A stretch of 64,000 bases of DNA from Trichoplax sp. H2 (lineage: Eukaryota > Placozoa > Uniplacotomia > Trichoplacea), in NCBI GenBank assembly GCA_003344405.1, contig NOWV01000126.1, positions 124,001-188,000 of the forward strand, read 5' to 3'. This document shows, in pieces, positions 60,582-64,000 of the stretch. The notes under the pieces were generated by a model, which worked only from the letters and a program-made list of their open reading frames with translations, ran no database searches and was not told the origin of the DNA. Position 1 is the first letter of the stretch, and every line of letters begins with the position of its first letter. The position numbers were made by a program, and so were the translations under genes.

Positions 60582-63500
60582 GCTAAAAGTCCAAGGATAG
60601 TAAGAGTAATCCTACCAGCAGAGCTTCAATATTAACTGATTAATTAATTAATTATCAAGGCATACATTATAGCACAACACAGTAGATAGTACAGTATGAG
60701 GGCTGGAACGCACAGGAAAGAAGTTTATTGTCACATAGTTGAGATGAGTAATAAACAGATATTTGCAATAGGAGAAGTGCACGTTAGAGAAACATGTGTT
60801 AAGTAATATTGAGAATAGAGAGAAACCAAAATACTCACCGTACAATAGACACAACCATCTGAATTAATGTTTTTTATACGCTTTTAGTAGACTCGAAACT
60901 GTCCAACTGGTGCAGTATGTACTGTACTTAAGAGCACGTCTTGGAAAAAAAAAAATTGTAAATACCGCCATTTTCTGTATTGACTATAAAAATGATAATA
61001 TTAACTCTTTTTAGACGACGAAAAATAAAATAAGTTTGCGCAACCCAAAAATCATCGTATTGACAAATATTTTTAATCGACATGTTCTTAAGGGCATAAT
61101 ACACCAGTAGGACAGTTTCAACTAAGTGTCCAAAAAATATTAATTCAGATGGTTGGGTGCAGCGTTGTTCATAATTAAATGTTTAATGTACTATAGAACA
61201 ACAAGAAGATTGAAAGGGCATACATTACATACTAATTAAACTGTTACGATGAACTTATAAAATTCTTTGGTAATTTCTTGTAACTAGTAGAATCGTACTT
61301 GTACCTATTAGTAATTTATGACGACCTCAACGTTCGAAAAAATCATAGTTACATCAAATCAATCTATCCATTTTTAGGAACGTACGAGTACAGTATATGG
61401 TCTATCCTTTTATCGAGAATTAGTCTGCAAATAATCGTTACGGATAAAACTTTTATCACATGCTACAAACCTTTTATGTAGCTCGAATATCTACCTAATC
61501 ATCATTCATTGAAGGATAAAAATTCAATTCAACGACGGTTATTACACCATTATTGATATCATGTCTTGATATCAGTAAATATGCGATAGTTGAAAACAGT
61601 ATGAATTTATTATTACAGGCTTTATTCAAATGTTGCATTTTCAATAAATAAAATATGGCTACATTTGGTATCATTTCGCTACACAGCTTCTTCACTCTTG
61701 AGGTTAAAAGTAGGCTTTTTGTGTCAAGGGTCTTGAAAATCTGTTTCCTAATATATTTACAAATAAAGATGAGATATGGTTGAGATATTTAATTACAAAC
61801 GTACTGTCGTTCAAAGAATTGAAGCAGTTATACTTCCGATACAAGCTTGTAAGTTTTTCTATTAGTTGTACAGCCATTTTACTAGACAGTAATGCGATAG
61901 TTGTGATATTGTAAAATAGACCTACTTCCCGACCATCCATCCTAGTAGACAGTAAACTCGGATAAGTACGTGATAGACGTTACAGAAATGGAGGCTGCAA
62001 TTTTATTATGATGAGCTAGACCCCTTATTGTATCAAGTATTAAGTGCTATTTTCCATAGTAAGTAAAAAAATAAAAAAATAATAATAAAATCTCGTCTCT
62101 TTTATACTTTTTATCAAAAGAAATAGAAGACCGCATTTCATTTAATTCTGTCTATCGGAAGGAGACAAAAACTTCAGACTTGACTTAAGCATGGTTACTT
62201 TGAGCTAGCAATGCCATAATTTAATACCTGGAAATTATGAATAATCAAAGTTCTCGTTTTAAACAATTAGTGGGTTAATACAATATGACAATAGACGTAC
62301 AGACTCAATTAAGTTCTAATTAATTTTTGAATGGTTGAAGAACCTTCGTAAACAATCATTGTTAGATTTTTTTTATCGTTAATTAATGATGAATAGATCA
62401 GGGTGCTGCACTCAGTCTTTGACGAGCCTACACCGTATCACGTTAACTGATCAAGGTTAAAACATTACTCATCTCAATGATTAGTTATTGATGTACAACA
62501 AGTTTTCCGCTTATAAAAATAATTACGCGACAAAACCGTTAGTTATTTTAAATTTTATGAAAATCTTGCATATATAAACTCTTGGAATAAAATTATGATG
62601 TTAATTTACGAGCATTTGGGGTTAGAGTAAGGGTTAGGAATAGTGTAAGGTCATATCTAAGTCTATTAAAATACCAAGGGATGACCAAGGCTGTTCTTAA
62701 ATATTGAAATTAAGCTTAAATTCTATGGTCCTTCCATCAATTAGATTTACATGAAATAAAAAGATAATTTTCATATTCAGAGCTTTTATATTTAAAATAT
62801 TTTAGTTTGCATACGTGTCACGATGTTAAAAACTACCATTAAGTATTGGTACATTATATTGATCATTATAAACACTTGACAGCTTGTCGTTAGGTTATAG
62901 ATTGTAAAACTAATCCATTTTCCAGTATGGGCGAATGAATTAGTGAGATACCTAATTTGTTAAAAGAGCTCAAAGGTCAGGTCGTGTTCTAATCATGATG
63001 GCTTCGTGTTAGATGCATGCTCTAACGTATTTTAAAATAAGGTATGAAACTTAAGGAAACGGTTCAATTATCAAGGACAATTAATCTTGATAAGTATATC
63101 GAGAAAAAAGAAGACCAGAAATATCTACGGTGTATTTTTGTCATTAAAAAATAAGATATCTATTTTCGGTGACAATAAGTCAGACAGTGTGTCAGATAGT
63201 GCGATGGGGTTTATTTTAAGTTGAATTCAATCGATTAATCATAAAATTTTTACTAAGAAATTTAGAAATTCCAACGCCATATAGTTTGTCATTATGCATC
63301 AGTAATTGCTTCAACCGTGAGAAAGCGAATTATCTTTCTTGTCCCATTTGATTTAAGGTCATCTGTATCTGTGCATGTTATAGTACGTTGAATCTATCTT
63401 TTGTTCTTCTGTAGTTAATTGATTTAGAGTTTGACTCTATCGGTTTGATTTGACAATAAAATTTCCAATTAGGTTTCATAAGTTAGATCGTGAATTTTTC

Positions 63501-64000
63501 CTTATATCGAAATTTTATATAACCGAATTTCAAGAAAATCAATTTAATAATAGTTCTGGTCAGTCTAATCTTGATTTCGATAGCAAACCTACGTTTGTTA
63601 TCAAATTAGACAATATTAAGATATGGCAACATTAATCGTAAAAAAAACAATCTTATTTACGGTTAATATTTCCATCGCTTGTGCGTAGTTACGATCTAGA
63701 CAATCCTCTATTAGCAGATCTAGCTTCTAAAGTTTTCTCATAGTCTTTGTTATTCCTAATTATCTAACTATGAATAAGATGACAAAGCTAAAAGCGATAT
63801 TTTGACGAAACATTGTGACAAAATTTCGTGAACGGTTATACTATCTTGCTAACGCAAGGAATAACTTACAAATAGAAATAGAAAATACCTGCACGTAATC
63901 TTAGACTGAGATTCCTACATTTTCTAACTATTACAGTAGGCGTTGCAATCTACACTGCAGTGAAACAATAATCTATCATTATAGGCTGGCATAATATCTG
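60582..64000. other. Non-coding end of window
   Basis: No convincing gene was found. Bases 62971-63050 match the dispersed repeat at 13231-13312. Bases 62616-62638 contain degenerate telomere-like words (GGGGTTAG, AGGGTTAGG). The frame at 63450-63635 opens with TTG and has no recognisable domain; it could be an exon of a gene outside the window, but nothing supports that. Confidence 0.45.

Noticed and set aside
1-64000. CRISPR arrays, bacterial operons, tRNA or rRNA genes
   Set aside because: I saw no regularly spaced short repeats and no cloverleaf with a conserved T-loop. GTTCGAAT-like words occur only inside the LTR-A repeats.

Overview
This is AT-rich eukaryotic DNA, about two thirds A+T. 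It holds intronless rhodopsin-family GPCR genes, small multi-exon genes with short GT-AG introns, and many solitary LTR-like repeats. Codon use, short introns and lineage-type GPCRs fit a simple marine animal. My best guess is a placozoan (Trichoplax or Hoilungia); that is inference, since no species marker is present.

Layout. Bases 1-41000 are mostly non-coding. They are punctuated by four intact single-exon GPCR genes, all on the + strand (5754-6719, 18154-19104, 25343-26305, 36008-36955), and by at least three families of solo-LTR-like repeats. Several repeats are complete, with TG...CA-type ends and 5-bp target duplications. Six 20-N gaps lie in this part. Each is flanked by near-identical sequence on both sides, and at most of them one side carries an insertion that the other lacks. 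The scaffold therefore appears to string both alleles of a heterozygous diploid one after the other, rather than containing true tandem duplications.

Bases 42496-58801 hold three full genes for a two-domain DsbA-like / glutathione S-transferase kappa (HCCA-isomerase-like) protein: A on - (42496-46112), B on + (50420-53716) and C on - (54971-58801). All three have ten exons, with nine introns at matching positions and phases. A broken partial copy of A (47632-48196) sits between A and B. In each protein the first domain has a CPFS active-site motif and the second an S-x-W-S motif. Only B ends in -SKL, a peroxisomal targeting signal. Bases 58802-64000 hold short tandem duplications and no convincing gene.

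The most unusual signal is a strong excess of the 7-mers TACAGTA/TACTGTA, especially at 46.7-50.4 kb. In a local 200-bp duplication (49325-49515 and 49594-49800) the two copies differ by three 5-bp insertions. Each turns TA into TA-CAG-TA, TA-CTG-TA or a one-base variant. That is the shape of the excision footprint left by Tc1/mariner transposons of the Sleeping Beauty type, so this region looks like a landing ground for repeated cut-and-paste transposition. No transposase gene lies in the window.
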